Of a stretch of DNA of 64,000 nucleotides, positions 1 through 12,546 are shown piece after piece. The stretch covers positions 996,678 to 1,060,677 of the forward strand of contig NZ_LMOR01000004.1 in the NCBI RefSeq assembly GCF_001424225.1, in the 5' to 3' direction. The DNA is from Microbacterium sp. Leaf151 (GTDB lineage Bacteria; Actinomycetota; Actinomycetes; Actinomycetales; Microbacteriaceae). A model generated the notes under the pieces. The model worked only from the letters and a program-made list of their open reading frames with translations, made no database searches and was not told the origin of the DNA. How positions within the stretch are numbered: the stretch's first letter is position 1; each line of letters begins with the position of its first letter. A program made the translations under genes and the position numbers.

Positions 1-2
1 TC

Positions 3-500
3 GCTGCCGCGCAGACTCTGCCGGCGGACACTCCGCAGCGTCCGCTGCTCATTTTCGTCGCCTTCCTGGTGGCCCTGTTCAGCCTCGTGCTGCAGGGGCT
101 CACGCTGCCGGCCGTCGTGCGGTCGGTCGGTCTCGCCGGTACCGGCGGCGAAGGACCGACGCGGGAGGAGCAGCGCGCCCTCGACGCAGAGCTGCGCGAA
201 GCCGCCAGCGACGCTCTCGGTGGGGGAACGCTCCGGCGACGCGACGGCGCGGCGTTCCCCCCTGAGCTCCTGGAGCGCGCCGGTGCTCGGATCGTGCAGC
301 CGCCCGACGAGGATGCCTCGACCCGCGTGCGCGACTTCCTCGAGCTGCGACTCGCCTCGATCGAGGAGATGCGCCGTCGCCTGCACGACGCGGGACGCGA
401 CGGTCGCTACAGCACCGCCGCCCTGCGTCACGCCCTCGCCGAGCTCGACGCCGACCAGCTGAGCCTCGAACTGCGCATCGACGACGGCGAAGACGAGTAG
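3..500 (+). CDS. Cation/proton antiporter (NhaP/CPA1-like), C-terminal part
   Basis: The reading frame is open from base 3, so the gene starts before the window. The visible 165 residues begin with a short linker (QTLPADTPQRP), then one hydrophobic segment ending in LVLQGLTLPAVVR, which matches the last membrane helix of actinobacterial sodium/proton antiporters of the CPA1 type. A charged cytoplasmic tail of about 120 residues follows, rich in Glu, Asp and Arg. Such carriers exchange Na+ or K+ for protons across the membrane. The GTG at 69 is internal and not the true start. The family call rests on the helix-plus-tail pattern alone, because the conserved membrane core lies outside the window. 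Confidence 0.65.
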   Translation, partial: AAAQTLPADTPQRPLLIFVAFLVALFSLVLQGLTLPAVVRSVGLAGTGGEGPTREEQRALDAELREAASDALGGGTLRRRDGAAFPPELLERAGARIVQPPDEDASTRVRDFLELRLASIEEMRRRLHDAGRDGRYSTAALRHALAELDADQLSLELRIDDGEDE

Positions 501-574
501 AGGCGAGCGCACGCCCGGCGCTGATCGCAGAGCCGCCAGCGGGTGGAACGTCGCGCGGCGGGGCGGGGCGGGCG

Positions 575-1000
575 TTGGCGCGGGCGTGCCGGGGCGCGGA
601 ATGTGCACCGGTCGCAGGCACGGCCCCGAGCCTGACGGGGCGTGGAATGTGCACCGGGGCGTCCGGCGCCCGCCCCGGTGCACATAGAGCGCCCCGGCAC
701 CGCGCTCGACCATCACGGCAGCGGTCGCAGGCGCGGCCTCGGGCGTGCCGGGGCGCGGAATGTGCACCGGGGCGTCCGGCGCCCGCCCCGGTGCACATAG
801 AGCGCCCCGGCACCGCGCTCGACCATCGCGGCAGCGGTCGCAGGCACGGCCCCGAGCCTGACGGGGCGTGGAATGTGCACCGGGGCGTCCGGCACCCGCC
901 CCGGTGCACATAGAGCGCCCCGGCACCGCGCTCGACCATCACGGCAGCGGTCGCAGGCACGGCCCCGAGCCTGACGGGGCGCGGAATGCGCCCCGGTGCG
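575..1000. repeat. Tandem 113-bp repeat with nested hairpins
   Basis: Gene-free stretch 501-1093 is filled mainly by this array. Units beginning with GTCGCAGGC start at 611, 724, 837 and 950, exactly 113 bp apart; the last is partial, and a partial copy precedes the first. Each full unit holds a perfect inverted repeat, GTGCACCGGGGCG facing CGCCCCGGTGCAC, across a 9-base loop (649-683, 762-796, 875-909). In the second copy the pairing extends outward (GTGCCGGGGCGC against GCGCCCCGGCAC), giving a stem of roughly 70 bp overall. The copies differ at a few bases, so this is not an assembly duplicate of one unit. Short Arg/Pro/Gly-rich open frames across it are compositional. Role unknown. Confidence 0.85.
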
Positions 1001-1093
1001 GGGCCCGTCGACGGAGGGGGCGAGGAAGTGACCGGCGGCGAACGCGGAGGTCCGTTCACGGAGGCGTGAGGCACAATGGAGGCGGAGGTCTCC

Positions 1094-1570
1094 ATGAGCG
1101 ATTCGATCCCGACGATGCCGTCATCCGTGGATGCCGCCGGGACCGGCACCGTGCCCCACGCGCACGCCGCGGCAGAGTGCCCGAAGTGCTTCACCGAGCT
1201 GCAGAGCGACCGCGATTGGTGGCGGGCGCGTCCGGCCGGTTCGCGGCTCGTCGGCCTCGTCGTCTCACGGCCGGACATGCCGACGGTGGTGCAGCAGCGC
1301 GACGACCTCACCCGGTTCGGGGTACCGATCGAGGGCTTCCGTCACCCCGCACCCGAGACGATGGAGGGCTGGGCGAACCGCCTCGATCGCTTCTTCGGAA
1401 CCCTCACCGGCGGTGACGTGCTCGTGGTTGCGAGCGTGCACGCGCTCGGTGCGACGCGCGAGGACGAGATCCGCGCGATCGCCGACCTGCGTCGGCGCGG
1501 AGTGATGGTGAAAGTGTTGCCGCACGGCGACCGGCACCTCCACGACGCGACGTTCAGCACACACGGCTGA
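1094..1570 (+). CDS. Degenerate serine-recombinase-like (resolvase N-terminal fold) protein
   Basis: The 158-residue product resembles only the N-terminal catalytic domain of resolvase/invertase recombinases. The segment GLVVSRPDMPTVVQQRDDL corresponds to the YARVST...QRDAL block, and GGDVLVVASVHALGATREDE to the GDTLVVWRLDRLGRSLRDL block. The nucleophile-like Ser is kept (VVS), but the catalytic Arg of RVS and the Arg pair of DRLGRS are replaced (HALGAT), and no C-terminal helix-turn-helix is present. It is therefore unlikely to cut DNA. A CPKC pair near residues 30-33 could bind a metal. Start at 1094 is chosen for GGAGG at 1084-1088; an ATG at 1076 overlaps that site. Stands alone next to the hairpin array. 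Confidence 0.6.
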   Translation: MSDSIPTMPSSVDAAGTGTVPHAHAAAECPKCFTELQSDRDWWRARPAGSRLVGLVVSRPDMPTVVQQRDDLTRFGVPIEGFRHPAPETMEGWANRLDRFFGTLTGGDVLVVASVHALGATREDEIRAIADLRRRGVMVKVLPHGDRHLHDATFSTHG

Positions 1571-1596
1571 CGTTCGAACGTCGGCGAGGCGGACGA

Positions 1597-3936
<2,340 letters not shown>

Positions 3937-4083
3937 GGGTGCCTCCTCGGGATCGTCACCCAGTGTGGCGGACACCACCGACATCCGCGACGCGCGCGGG
4001 TGTCGGTGGGCCGTTGCCGTCACGCCGACGTGCACGGCCGCGGACCCCGCTGCGCCCACGCGAGGGGACCGGCCGAACGCGAC

Positions 4084-4115
4084 GATGCCCCCGCAGACGA
4101 ATCCGCGGGGGCATC
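4084..4115. terminator. Hairpin terminator between helicase and uvrA-like genes
   Basis: GATGCCCCCGC at 4084-4094 pairs perfectly with GCGGGGGCATC at 4105-4115 across a 10-base loop. It lies just past the stop of the minus-strand DEAD-box gene, so it probably ends that transcript before the uvrA-like gene. Confidence 0.7.
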
Positions 4116-4126
4116 GGAGAAGGGGA

Positions 4127-5674
4127 TCAGCCCTGAGCGCGACGGTTCGTGCGGGGGCTGCGTGAACCCACGACCATGCCGGTCGTCGGAGCGCCGGATG
4201 CCGAGCGACCCGCGCCCTGCGGCCGACCCGCACCCGCGCCGGCACGCTGCGTGCCGCCCGCGCCCTGGCCGCGACCGGCGCCGGAGCGCTGGCCCTGACC
4301 ACGGCCGCCCTGCGGCGCGTGACCGGCTGCGGCGGGAGCCTCGGCCGACTGGCCGCTACCACCGCGTCCGCGACGACGGCGTCCGCCGCCGGCCGACGCG
4401 GCATCCTGTCCCTGTGCACGCTCGGCGCGCTTGCGCTGGGCGTTGGCGCCCTGCGAGCGTCCGCCGCCCTGGGGCTGCTCGACGATCGGCTCGGGCTTGA
4501 CGTAGGGCGCGACCTCGCCGACGAGAGCCACGACCTCGGGCGAGGTGGGGGTCACCGGCTGCGGCGCGGCCGAGATCTTGGCTTTGCGCAGGATGTCGAG
4601 GGTGTCGCGACGCTGCTCGGGCAGCATGATCGTCACGACGTCACCGGCCGTGCCCGCGCGGGCGGTACGGCCCGAACGGTGCAGGTACGCCTTGTGCTCG
4701 ACGGGCGGGTCGACGTGCACGACGAGCTCGACGCCGTCGACGTGCACACCGCGCGCGGCGACGTCGGTGGCGACGAGCACCTTCGCCCGGCCGTCGCCGA
4801 AGGCGGCGAGGTTGCGGTCGCGCTGCGGCTGCGACAGGTTGCCGTGCAGATCGACCGAGGGGATGCCGGCGGCGGTCAGCGCCTTCGCCAGCTTCTTGGC
4901 CTGGTGCTTGGTGCGCATGAAGAGGATGCGCCGCGCGGTGCCCGACGCGAGCGTCTGCACGAGCTCCTTCTTCGCGTCGGCGTCGGCGGGGGCGAAGACG
5001 TGGTGGGTCATCGCGGCCACGTGCGAGTGAGCCTCGTCGACGGAGTGCAGGACCTCGTTGCGCAGGAACCGCTTGACGAGCTTGTCCACACCGTTGTCGA
5101 GCGTGGCCGAGAACAGCAGACGCTGACCGTCGGCGGGCGTACGGGCGAGCAGGCGCGTGACGCCGGGGAGGAAGCCGAGGTCGGCCATGTGGTCGGCCTC
5201 GTCGAGCACGGTGATCTCGATATCGCCGAGGTTGGCGAACCCCTGGCTGATGAGGTCTTCGAGGCGGCCCGGGCAGGCGACGAGGATGTCGACGCCGGTG
5301 GCGAGCGCGTCGACCTGGCGCTTCTGGTTGATGCCGCCGTAGACGGTGGTCGTGGTGAGCTGGAAGGCCGCGGCGAGGGGCTTGATGACCTCGTCGATCT
5401 GGTTCGCCAGCTCACGGGTGGGGGCGAGCACGAGCGCGCGGGGCTTGCGCCCGCGACGGCGGTCGGTCTTCGCCGCGAGCCGCGCGACCAGCGGGATCGC
5501 GAAGGCGAGGGTCTTGCCCGAGCCGGTCTTTCCGCGGCCGAGCACGTCGCGTCCGGCGAGGGTGTCGGGCAGGGTGTCGGTCTGGATCGGGAAGGGCTCG
5601 TTCTTGCCCTGTGCGGCGAGAACGTCGACGAGGGGGGTGGGAACGCCGAGGTCGGCGAAAGTCTGAGACGTCAT
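4127..5674 (-). CDS. DEAD-box ATP-dependent RNA helicase
   Basis: A 515-residue superfamily 2 RNA helicase. Visible motifs: Q motif region FADLG...PFPIQ (6-31), Walker A GKTGSGKT (48-55), PTREL (85-89), DEAD (158-161), SAT (189-191), then the RecA2 motifs VATDVAARG and HRSGRTARAG. The last 120 residues are Gly/Arg/Gln-rich, a typical RNA-binding tail. Such proteins unwind structured RNA in cold adaptation or ribosome assembly. ATG 5674 is preceded by AGGAG at proper spacing; ten residues upstream are not conserved. Upstream 5675-5918 holds no gene but contains GGCCCC/GGGGCC (5785-5803), a small hairpin that may be part of a leader. Confidence 0.95.
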   Translation of the reverse strand: MTSQTFADLGVPTPLVDVLAAQGKNEPFPIQTDTLPDTLAGRDVLGRGKTGSGKTLAFAIPLVARLAAKTDRRRGRKPRALVLAPTRELANQIDEVIKPLAAAFQLTTTTVYGGINQKRQVDALATGVDILVACPGRLEDLISQGFANLGDIEITVLDEADHMADLGFLPGVTRLLARTPADGQRLLFSATLDNGVDKLVKRFLRNEVLHSVDEAHSHVAAMTHHVFAPADADAKKELVQTLASGTARRILFMRTKHQAKKLAKALTAAGIPSVDLHGNLSQPQRDRNLAAFGDGRAKVLVATDVAARGVHVDGVELVVHVDPPVEHKAYLHRSGRTARAGTAGDVVTIMLPEQRRDTLDILRKAKISAAPQPVTPTSPEVVALVGEVAPYVKPEPIVEQPQGGGRSQGANAQRKRAERAQGQDAASAGGGRRRRGRGGSGQSAEAPAAAGHAPQGGRGQGQRSGAGRGQGAGGTQRAGAGAGRPQGAGRSASGAPTTGMVVGSRSPRTNRRAQG

Positions 5675-5918
5675 GAATACTCCTGCCGCGGCGCACGCGC
5701 GCACGGCGGTTCGGGATGCCGCGATGCTGCGGCTGCAATGGGCGAAGGCGCCAAATGGCGCATCCGTTCGCCGTGAAGGTCAAAGGCCCCAAAAGAGGGG
5801 GCCGGTGCGTTCGACGACGCTGGGAGCGAGAGCTCCGCACACCAGTGTACCGGGTGAGCGGCGTATCTCCGTCGCACGGAGGATCCGCCGCCATCTCGCC
5901 CCTCGTAGCCTCGAGATC

Positions 5919-6047
5919 ATGGATATCGCATCGATGATCATGGGCGCATCCATCGCCTCCATCGCCTGGATCGCGTTCTACCCATTCGCGCAGATGCGCC
6001 GCCTGAAAGAACTCGAGGCCCGGCATCAGGCGAGCGCTGAGGACTGA
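5919..6047 (+). CDS. Possible small membrane protein
   Basis: A 42-residue frame, MDIASMIMGASIASIAWIAF followed by a charged tail (YPFAQMRRLKELEARHQASAED). It has one clear hydrophobic segment at 5-22 and an amphipathic basic/acidic end, the usual plan of a single-pass small membrane protein. The frame ends 9 bases before the stop of the convergent tag gene. There is no strong ribosome site ahead of the ATG, and I do not recognise a family. The non-random hydrophobic block in a high-GC context is the only support. Confidence 0.4.
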   Translation: MDIASMIMGASIASIAWIAFYPFAQMRRLKELEARHQASAED

Positions 6048-6056
6048 GCTACGCGC

Positions 6057-6629
6057 TCAGCCCACTGCGCGCCAACACCCCGCGACGTGATCGTCGACCA
6101 TGCCCGAGGACTGCATGAGGGCGTACATCGTGGTCGGACCGACGAAACGGAATCCTCGGCGACGCAGCTCTTTGCTCATCGCGATCGACTCCTGCGTCAC
6201 CGCCGGCACCTCGGCGAACGTCGTCGGCGGTGCATGCCGGACGGGCGCGAAGGACCACATCAGCTCGTCGAACTCGCCCTCGGCCATGTCGGCCACGATT
6301 CCGGCGTTGCCGATCACGGCCTCGATCTTGCCGCGATGGCGGATGATTCCGGCATCCTGGAGCAACCGCTCGATGTCATCGGGACCGAAAGCCGCCACGA
6401 GTGACGGCTCGAAGCCGTGGAAGACCTGACGGAAGCGCGGACGCTTGCGCAGGATCGTGATCCAGGCCAAGCCCGCCTGAAAGCCCTCGAGGCTGAGCTT
6501 CTCGAAGAGGGGACGGTCACCGCGCAGCGTCGTGCCCCACTCTTCGTCGTGGTAGCGCTGATACTCGGCGTCGCCGCCCGCCCAGGCGCAGCGGATCACT
6601 CCGTCGGCCCCGGTCAGCAGATCACTCAT
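6057..6629 (-). CDS. tag: DNA-3-methyladenine glycosylase I
   Basis: The 190-residue protein matches Tag, which removes 3-methyladenine from alkylated DNA as the first step of base excision repair. The zinc ligands expected for the family are present: Cys14 and His27 near the N-terminus (RCAW...YHDEEWG) and His181 and Cys185 at the C-terminus (DHVAGCW). The catalytic Glu is at position 48 in SLEGFQAGLAW. Length equals the usual 180-195. The start at 6629 gives the canonical N-terminus; the frame is open upstream but that part is antisense to other sequence. Monocistronic, convergent with the small frame at 5919. Confidence 0.96.
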   Translation of the reverse strand: MSDLLTGADGVIRCAWAGGDAEYQRYHDEEWGTTLRGDRPLFEKLSLEGFQAGLAWITILRKRPRFRQVFHGFEPSLVAAFGPDDIERLLQDAGIIRHRGKIEAVIGNAGIVADMAEGEFDELMWSFAPVRHAPPTTFAEVPAVTQESIAMSKELRRRGFRFVGPTTMYALMQSSGMVDDHVAGCWRAVG

Positions 6630-6762
6630 GCCCTCAGAGTAGGACGGACGTCCGACACCCCGCGAAGAGCACTTCCCCACAGGCGATCCCGCGAGACCAG
6701 GGCCGAAGCATCCCCTGAGGGCCTGTCCTCGAACGATCTCCTGCTCTCGCAGGGCTGCCCGA

Positions 6763-6801
6763 GAAGACCGCCCCGCGTCGAGAGGACGCGGGGCGGTCTT
6801 C
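6763..6801. terminator. Strong hairpin terminator after the acyl-CoA oxidase gene
   Basis: GAAGACCGCCCCGCGTC at 6763-6779 pairs perfectly over 17 bp with 6785-6801 across a GAGAG loop. It lies 14 bases past the stop of the minus-strand gene that ends at 6815 and is the best candidate for its terminator. Confidence 0.8.
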
Positions 6802-6814
6802 GTGCGACGGCAGA

Positions 6815-8917
6815 TCAGCGCGCGGGCTTCTTCTCCGGCACGGGAGCGTTCCCGGATGCCGCCAACTCGGCGTAGTAGGCCGCGGCCTCGTTCTGCCGGT
6901 CGTCCTCGACGCCGGTCGCGATGGACGCCCGGACGTGCTCGGGGCCGTAGCCGAAGGCATCCACGAGATCCTGGGCGTGCGGGCGCAGCCGCGCGCAGAG
7001 ACGGTCGATGTAGCTCGAGACGGCGGACCCGCGCTGCATCGAGAGTCGCCCGTTGATGAGGTGCCACGCGAGGTGCTTCTCGATCAGCTGCAGGCCGAAG
7101 AGGTCGCGCAACCAGGTCAGCACCCGCAGGGTGTCGGGGTCGTCGATGCGATTGATGGCGTCGGTGAACGCCTCCCACTGGAGCAGCTCGCCGTGAGCCC
7201 GGGCAGCTTCGATGAGCTCCGACTGGTTCTCGTTGAACAGTGCCGCGGCGTCGTCACGCGAGAGCCGGGATGCCGGACGCAGGCGCCCCGCGATGTCGGC
7301 CACCATCTGCTGCACGCGGCCCGCCAGCAGGTCGTGCTGCTGCTCGGCGCGGAGCCCCTTCTCGACCGAGCGGGCGGTGGACCCGAAATCGCTGACGGCC
7401 TGCCCGAGCTGACGCATCCCGGCACCGTGGAAGAGCTTGCCGGCGGTCTGGCCCACGGCAAAGGCGGCGAGCTGCTTGGCATCCTTGCCCTTGAACTGGC
7501 GGGCGTAATCGGCGAGCAGGCGCTTGCCCACGAGCTGGAGCAGGACGTTGTTGTCGCCTTCGAAGGTGACGAAGATGTCGAGGTCGGCGCGGAGCCCCAC
7601 GAGGCGGTTCTCGAACAGGAAGCCCTGCCCGCCGCACGCCTCGCGCGACTCCTGCAGCGTGTCGAGCGCGTGCCAGGTCGACAGGGGCTTGAGGGCGGCG
7701 GCGAGGGTCTCGAGGTCTTCACGATCGGCGTCGGTGTCGAGGGCGCCGCTGAAGACGCCGTCGAACTTCTGCAGGAACTCGTCGTGCGCGAAGATCTCGG
7801 CGTAGGTCGTCGCCAGGCGCGGCAGCAGGCGACGCTGGTGCTTGCCGTAGTCGAGCAGGGTGACCTCGGGGGTGCCGCTGCCCGAGTCGAACTGCCGGCG
7901 CTGGTTGCCGTAGGTGATCGCGATGATCAGGCCGATGGCCGAGGCCCACGCAGCCGCGCCGTCGAGTGACACACGACCCTGCACGAGGGTGCCGAGCATC
8001 GTGAAGAACCGGCGACCCGGGCTGGGGATGTCGCTGGAGTACGTGCCGTCGGCGGCGACGTCGCCGTAGCGGTTCAGCAGGTTGGTGCGCGGGACGCGCA
8101 CGTGATCGAAGTGCAGACGGCCGTTATCGATGCCGTTGAGCCCGCCTTTGAGGCCGTCGTCTTCTCCGCCGATGCCGGGCAGGAAATCGCCGTTCTCGTC
8201 GCGCAACGGCACGTAGAAGCAGTGCACGCCGTGATTGACACCGTCGGTGATCAGCTGGGCGAACACCGTTGCGGCCTTGCCGTGCAGGGCGGCGTTGCCG
8301 AGGTAGTCCTTCCACGCGCCGCGGAAGGGCGTGTGGATGACGAACTCCTCTGCGGCGGGGTCGTACGTGGCGGTCGTGCCGATCGCCGAGACGTCGGAGC
8401 CGTGTCCGGTCTCGGTCATGGCGAACGCGCCGGGGATGTCGAGGCTCATGATGCCGGGTAGCCACTTCTCGTGGTGTTCGGCCGTGCCCAGCTGCAAAAC
8501 CGCCGAGCCGAAGAGGCCCCACTGGACACCCGACTTGATCTGCAGGCTGGGGTCGGCGGCGACGAGCTCCTCGAAGCCGGCGATGTTGGCGCCGTTGTCG
8601 TCCTCGCCGCCGAAGCGCTTCGGGAAGGCGCGATGCACGGCCTTGTTCTGCACGAGCAGATGCAGCTGACTCAGGGTGCGCTCGCGGTGCGCGTCCATGC
8701 CGAGGCTGTCGTCGCGCCACAGCGCGGGGTCCTTGATCATCTCGCGCGCCGCGCGGCGCGTGTCGGCCCACGTTCCGAGCAGCAGATCGGTGACCCGTTC
8801 GGTATCGATGCGGGCTTCCGCGGCCTCGGCGGCGGTGTGCGCCGCGGTGGGCGCACCTCCGACGGGCGTACGCGTGCTCGTGGCGGGCGTGGTGGGACGG
8901 ACGGCGGCGTCGGTCAT
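6815..8917 (-). CDS. Acyl-CoA oxidase/dehydrogenase family flavoenzyme
   Basis: At 700 residues this is the length of acyl-CoA oxidases rather than of the 380-residue dehydrogenases. Visible signatures include the substrate/FAD block AFAMTETGHGSDVSAIGTT, a VRVPRTNLLNRYG block, and the C-terminal EACGGQGF...CTFEG-like FVTFEGDNNVLLQLVGKRLL that in oxidases carries the FAD-contacting and catalytic region. It would catalyse the first, trans-2-enoyl-CoA-forming step of fatty acid beta-oxidation using FAD. The first 45 residues are Ala/Thr/Pro-rich and disordered. ATG at 8917 follows a GAGAGG site; 22 upstream in-frame residues are not needed. No other beta-oxidation gene is adjacent. Confidence 0.9.
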   Translation of the reverse strand: MTDAAVRPTTPATSTRTPVGGAPTAAHTAAEAAEARIDTERVTDLLLGTWADTRRAAREMIKDPALWRDDSLGMDAHRERTLSQLHLLVQNKAVHRAFPKRFGGEDDNGANIAGFEELVAADPSLQIKSGVQWGLFGSAVLQLGTAEHHEKWLPGIMSLDIPGAFAMTETGHGSDVSAIGTTATYDPAAEEFVIHTPFRGAWKDYLGNAALHGKAATVFAQLITDGVNHGVHCFYVPLRDENGDFLPGIGGEDDGLKGGLNGIDNGRLHFDHVRVPRTNLLNRYGDVAADGTYSSDIPSPGRRFFTMLGTLVQGRVSLDGAAAWASAIGLIIAITYGNQRRQFDSGSGTPEVTLLDYGKHQRRLLPRLATTYAEIFAHDEFLQKFDGVFSGALDTDADREDLETLAAALKPLSTWHALDTLQESREACGGQGFLFENRLVGLRADLDIFVTFEGDNNVLLQLVGKRLLADYARQFKGKDAKQLAAFAVGQTAGKLFHGAGMRQLGQAVSDFGSTARSVEKGLRAEQQHDLLAGRVQQMVADIAGRLRPASRLSRDDAAALFNENQSELIEAARAHGELLQWEAFTDAINRIDDPDTLRVLTWLRDLFGLQLIEKHLAWHLINGRLSMQRGSAVSSYIDRLCARLRPHAQDLVDAFGYGPEHVRASIATGVEDDRQNEAAAYYAELAASGNAPVPEKKPAR

Positions 8918-9268
8918 TCTCGGCACCTCTCGACGGGGCTCAGGGATGCCAATAACGGTAGGTGTTCGACAACGTCCCGGCAATCATTGTGTGGATGCGC
9001 GACAAGCATGCCGGGTGGCGGACCGCGGGGTCGTTGTGGATGGTCAACATTCCCGGGAGCGCGCCGGGCGGGCGGGTGATCGCCGGTGCGGAACGGGATG
9101 CGACGGGCGGGCGCCGGTTTCGTGCGGCTCGGCCGCGATGGGGGGCCGCGACGGGTACGGCGCGAGGGTCATGACGAGGGGTCGCGCGCAGTGGGAACGT
9201 CGGGCACGCCGGCGGGAGCGCGACGCACCCATGCTCGCCCCAACCATGTCGCGGCGCGAGTTCCCCCG
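8918..9268. other. Gene-free stretch
   Basis: This 351-bp interval separates the start of the acyl-CoA oxidase gene from the end of recQ. It must hold the oxidase promoter. Frames crossing it are short and compositional. I see no clear hairpin, repeat or operator in it apart from the duplicated recQ end just to its right. Confidence 0.5.
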
Positions 9269-9288
9269 TCAGTTCGCGGCGAGCACCG

Positions 9289-11328
<2,040 letters not shown>

Positions 11329-11433
11329 CCCTCCACGGTAACCCCGGCCGCCGACACCGACCTCGACGTGGCATCCATCGGTGCGATCACCCGGCTGGGG
11401 AGGAGGGGCTCCAACTCCGCGCGAGGACGGGGA

Positions 11434-11628
11434 TCAGCCGATCACGCGTGAAATCGCCGACGCCGGCGTCACGCAGGCCGGATCGAGATCGACCCGCCGT
11501 GCGACGCACTCGGCGCAGCGGACATAGCGGACTCGCCCCTCGCTCGTCGCGTGCACGGACTCGGTGAGCCAGGCGTGTTCGTGGAGGAGGGCGGGAGCAG
11601 CGGCCGGGAGCAGTCGAGGGGCGGTCAT
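11434..11628 (-). CDS. Small CxxC protein of unknown function
   Basis: A 64-residue product (MTAPRLLPAAAPALLHEHAW...) with a single CAEC pair in YVRCAECVARRVDL, resembling half of a zinc ribbon. Its sequence looks like small conserved hypothetical proteins I associate with Microbacteriaceae, but I cannot name a family. ATG 11628 has GAGGTC upstream. It is divergent from the CGNR gene at 11654 with only 25 bp between the starts, so the two promoters must overlap or transcripts are leaderless or overlapping. Confidence 0.6.
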   Translation of the reverse strand: MTAPRLLPAAAPALLHEHAWLTESVHATSEGRVRYVRCAECVARRVDLDPACVTPASAISRVIG

Positions 11629-11653
11629 GACCTCAGCGTGATGTAATGCCGTT

Positions 11654-12169
11654 ATGCATCTCAACCCTTACGGGGAGTACGCCGCCCTCCTCGCGGCATC
11701 CCTCGCCAACGACTGGCCGCACGACCGCGCGGGCATCGAGGCGCGCACGATCGAGAAGGGGATGACGATGCGGTTCCCCGTGGCATCCGACGATCACATC
11801 GAAACCCGACGCGTCATCGACGAGTGGCTCCGAGTCGTGGACGCCACCGACCCCGACGAGCGCGCGCTCCTGCTCAACGCGCAGATGGCCGCGGTGACGG
11901 CGTACCCGCGCCTCACCGACCACGACGGCGAAGGATGGCACCTGCACTACCGCGACAGCGACGAAGCCCTCCCGCGCGTTCTCGCCGCCGTGATCTCCGT
12001 CGGCACCTCGCTGCACCTCGTCACCCGCGGAATGGAGCGCCTCGGCCGCTGCGCCGCCGACCCGTGCGCGAACGTGGTCGTCGACGTCACGCGCAACGGC
12101 CGGCAGCGCTACTGCTCGGTGCGGTGCGCGAATCGCGCCGCCGTCCGCCGGCATCGGGCGCGCGGCTGA
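11654..12169 (+). CDS. CGNR zinc finger domain protein
   Basis: The 171-residue protein has the ABATE-type N-terminal region (NPYGEYAALLAASLANDWP) and a C-terminal CGNR-like zinc finger: CAADPCANVVVDVTRNGRQR followed by YCSVRCANRAAVRRHR. In this family the last two cysteines sit in YCS-xx-C and are followed by the NR and RHR basic motif. CGNR proteins are presumed transcriptional regulators, often of stress functions, though few have been studied. It is convergent with the symporter gene and divergent from the small gene at 11434. Confidence 0.88.
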   Translation: MHLNPYGEYAALLAASLANDWPHDRAGIEARTIEKGMTMRFPVASDDHIETRRVIDEWLRVVDATDPDERALLLNAQMAAVTAYPRLTDHDGEGWHLHYRDSDEALPRVLAAVISVGTSLHLVTRGMERLGRCAADPCANVVVDVTRNGRQRYCSVRCANRAAVRRHRARG

Positions 12170-12306
12170 CGCGACCGGCCGGGCCCCCCGGCGCGACGGG
12201 CCGGGCGTCCCGGGCGCCGAGAAACGGCAGCCGCGCGAAGAAACGCGTCGTCGAGGCGTCAGCAGGCGACGGGCATCGACTCCCCGAGCCCGCTGCGCAA
12301 ACGCGA

Positions 12307-12445
12307 TTCGTGCGCATAAACACGGTGACACCGCATTTATGCGCACGAACAGTGTTTATGCATACGCGCACCGCGGTTCATGCCTGCACGCCCGTGCCCG
12401 CGTTCATGCGTGCGCACACCACGCCCCGCGTTTATGCATGCGCGG
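12307..12445. repeat. Cluster of GTTTATGC repeats with a perfect inverted repeat
   Basis: The gene-free interval 12170-12546 lies between convergent genes. TTCGTGCGCATAAA (12307-12320) pairs perfectly with TTTATGCGCACGAA (12336-12349) over 14 bp with a 15-base loop, a plausible bidirectional terminator. Degenerate copies of GTTTATGCRTGCGCAC then start at 12354, 12376, 12402 and 12430. Thus one word occurs about six times in 140 bp, in an iteron-like layout that is more AT-rich than its surroundings. The remaining bases to 12546 are Ala/Pro/Arg-codon-like GC-rich sequence with no gene. Confidence 0.75.
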
Positions 12446-12546
12446 CCCGCGCCCCCAGCCCCCGCGCCCCCAGCGCCAGCAATGCACGCGCCGCCCCGCG
12501 CCCCGCGCCGGCGATCGACGCGCAGAGCCGCGCCATCAGCCGCCGC

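Noticed and set aside
611..1000. CRISPR-like regular repeats
   Set aside because: The 113-bp units are tandem copies with no unique spacers and no cas gene is present.
8962..9174. A 70-residue plus-strand frame (MFDNVPAIIVWM...)
   Set aside because: No ribosome site, random composition after residue 20, no similarity recognised.
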